This document shows positions 14,440 through 15,197 of a stretch of DNA of 15,197 bases, in pieces. Made by a program: the position numbers and the translations under genes. Each line of letters starts with the position of its first letter. Position 1 is the first letter of the stretch. The notes below the pieces were generated by a model that saw nothing but the letters and a program-made list of their open reading frames with translations, did no database searches and had not been told where the DNA came from. Source of the DNA: Deltaproteobacteria bacterium (GTDB lineage: Bacteria; Desulfobacterota; Desulfarculia; Adiutricales; Adiutricaceae); NCBI GenBank assembly GCA_031277995.1, contig JAITLH010000138.1, positions 1 to 15,197 of the forward strand, written 5' to 3'.

Positions 14440-14870
14440 TCGGCCAAAAACGCCCCCCAATTGAAAAAAAATTTTTTCCCAAATCTACGCTTCCATTTCT
14501 CCCAAAAACTTCCCGATTCCTCCATTCTCCCCAATCATTGGTCCCCATACATCCCAAATTACCATTCTTTCCCAAAAAGATTTGTAAAAAAATTATTCAA
14601 AATTTTTTTACAAAATCCGGCCCCAACGCCCCAAGCCAAAATCCGCCCAAAACCCCACCCAAGTCCACTTTTACCCCCTTCTTACCCCCAAACCCTCCCA
14701 ATTTCCCCAACTTTCACCCCCCGTCCGCCCCTTAATCGTGAAAACGCTAAACTTAGTCCGCCCGCCGCCCCAAAAAACCCCATTCCCCCAATTCCTTTCC
14801 CCCCTCCCAGCCCGGCCGCCAAAAACCCGCCCCCAACTACCCAAAACCAAAACCAAAAGCTGAGGGGAGG
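14440..14870. other. G-poor, C-rich skewed tract with G-quadruplex potential on the minus strand
   Basis: Between 14461 and 14858 I count only about 28 G on the plus strand, while runs of three to six C are everywhere. Canonical four-run patterns on the minus strand lie at 14674-14699 (runs of 5, 5, 3, 3 with spacers 6, 3, 1) and 14761-14789 (runs of 3, 4, 4, 5 with spacers 4, 6, 3). Confidence 0.75.
14581..14614. repeat. Perfect AT-rich inverted repeat
   Basis: TTTGTAAAAAAATT (14581-14594) and its exact inverted copy (14601-14614) around a 6-nt loop. The sequence TTTGTAAAAAAAT also occurs in direct orientation at 14404, so the element is present three times in 210 bp. Confidence 0.65.
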
Positions 14871-14893
14871 CGACCTAAAAAAAACCCCCACCC

Positions 14894-15016
14894 AAAACCT
14901 CAATGATCGAGGCAGGTCTTTGCTCTCCTTAAAATCATGTTGCCGGGCCAGGGCTAGGGGCGGGGCAAAAATCATGTCTTTAAGCCAGGTTACAAAGAGT
15001 TTTGCCAAATCCAGGG
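14894..15016. repeat. Diverged direct repeat, copy 1
   Basis: About 123 bp from AAAACCTCAATGATCGA to AATCCAGGG, matching the copy at 15076-15197 end to end with roughly 70 percent identity by eye and one or two small indels. Shared blocks include CAGGTCTT, AATCATG, GCCGGGC, AGGGCT, GTTACAAAG and AATCCAGGG. Confidence 0.7.
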
Positions 15017-15075
15017 CAGGTCAGCCTTGGGGCGTCACGAAAACCTTGGGTAAGCCAAGCCGGAAATGGTTATGA

Positions 15076-15197
15076 AAAACCCCGATAATCGAAACAGGTC
15101 TTGACGAGTCTTAAGAATCATGGCCGGGCTAGGGCTGGAGGCGGTTCAAAAACCAAGTGTATAAGCTGTGTTACAAAGGTTTATGATGAATCCAGGG
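15076..15197. repeat. Diverged direct repeat, copy 2 (reaches the window edge)
   Basis: About 122 bp aligned to copy 1; the repeat may continue past the right edge. On the minus strand both copies can be read as FVT-x-L followed by PP-x-ALAR, but copy 2 meets a stop at once, so coding is not supported. No terminal inverted repeats or transposase remnant seen. Confidence 0.7.

Larger units (their letters stand above)
14131..15197. other. Long gene-free region upstream of hdrA
   Basis: 1067 bp without a credible gene. Order from the hdrA side: leader with the TGAAC-G-GTTCA palindrome, promoter 14246-14274, a mixed stretch, the C-rich tract 14440-14870 and the diverged direct repeats 14894-15016 and 15076-15197. 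The open frames here run through the skewed tract and are compositional (almost only Pro, Lys, Asn, Phe, Ser on plus; Gly, Trp, Phe, Arg on minus). Confidence 0.6.

Noticed and set aside
14682..15008. Minus-strand open frame of 108 codons covering repeat copy 1
   Set aside because: The second repeat copy has a stop at the equivalent place, the tail is Gly/Trp/Phe low complexity from the skewed tract, and there is no ribosome site.
14461..15075. Plus-strand open frame of 204 codons in the C-rich tract
   Set aside because: It is long only because the G-poor strand lacks many stop codons; composition is almost only Pro, Lys, Asn, Phe and Ser, and it runs across the direct repeat without domain structure.

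Overview
The window reads as chromosomal DNA of a strictly anaerobic bacterium, most likely a Desulfobacterota (sulfate-reducer or syntroph type) lineage. The basis is the gene content: a tandem HdrA with flxDCBA flavin-based electron-transfer genes, many 4Fe-4S proteins, sigma70-like promoters (TTGACA boxes) and abundant signal-transduction kinases. The species cannot be fixed from the sequence. Genes are GC-moderate and intergenic stretches are long and AT-rich or strongly C-rich.

Layout. 1-1276 (-): the first 425 residues of a membrane sensor histidine kinase that runs off the left edge; 1402-1806 (-): a stand-alone receiver protein just upstream of it in the same direction, forming a two-component pair. 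2378-3190 (-): a secreted or membrane-anchored hypothetical protein with a 36-bp internal repeat. 3760-6210 (+): a cytoplasmic three-PAS hybrid histidine kinase with its own receiver, preceded by a long structured leader. 6251-7186 (-): an EamA/DMT permease with a promoter and a perfect palindrome placed like an operator. 7695-14130 (-): the operon hdrA-flxD-flxC-flxB-flxA, opening with a strong sigma70-like promoter (14246-14274) and closing with a 20-bp-stem bidirectional terminator (7524-7569). 14131-15197: no convincing gene. It holds a very G-poor/C-rich tract able to form G-quadruplexes on the minus strand, and two diverged copies of a roughly 120-bp direct repeat.

How the genes work together. 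FlxA should exchange hydride with NAD(P)H through FAD and a 2Fe-2S cluster. FlxB and FlxC are multi-4Fe-4S wires, FlxD is the MvhD-type 2Fe-2S adaptor, and HdrA carries the bifurcating flavin. The known Flx-Hdr complex of Desulfovibrio also has HdrB and HdrC, which reduce a disulfide. Here HdrBC are absent from the operon, the gene order is the mirror of flxABCD-hdrABC, and HdrA is a double-length fusion whose halves have complementary domain sets. That makes this operon the most interesting system of the window: an electron (con)furcation module whose third redox partner is not encoded nearby.
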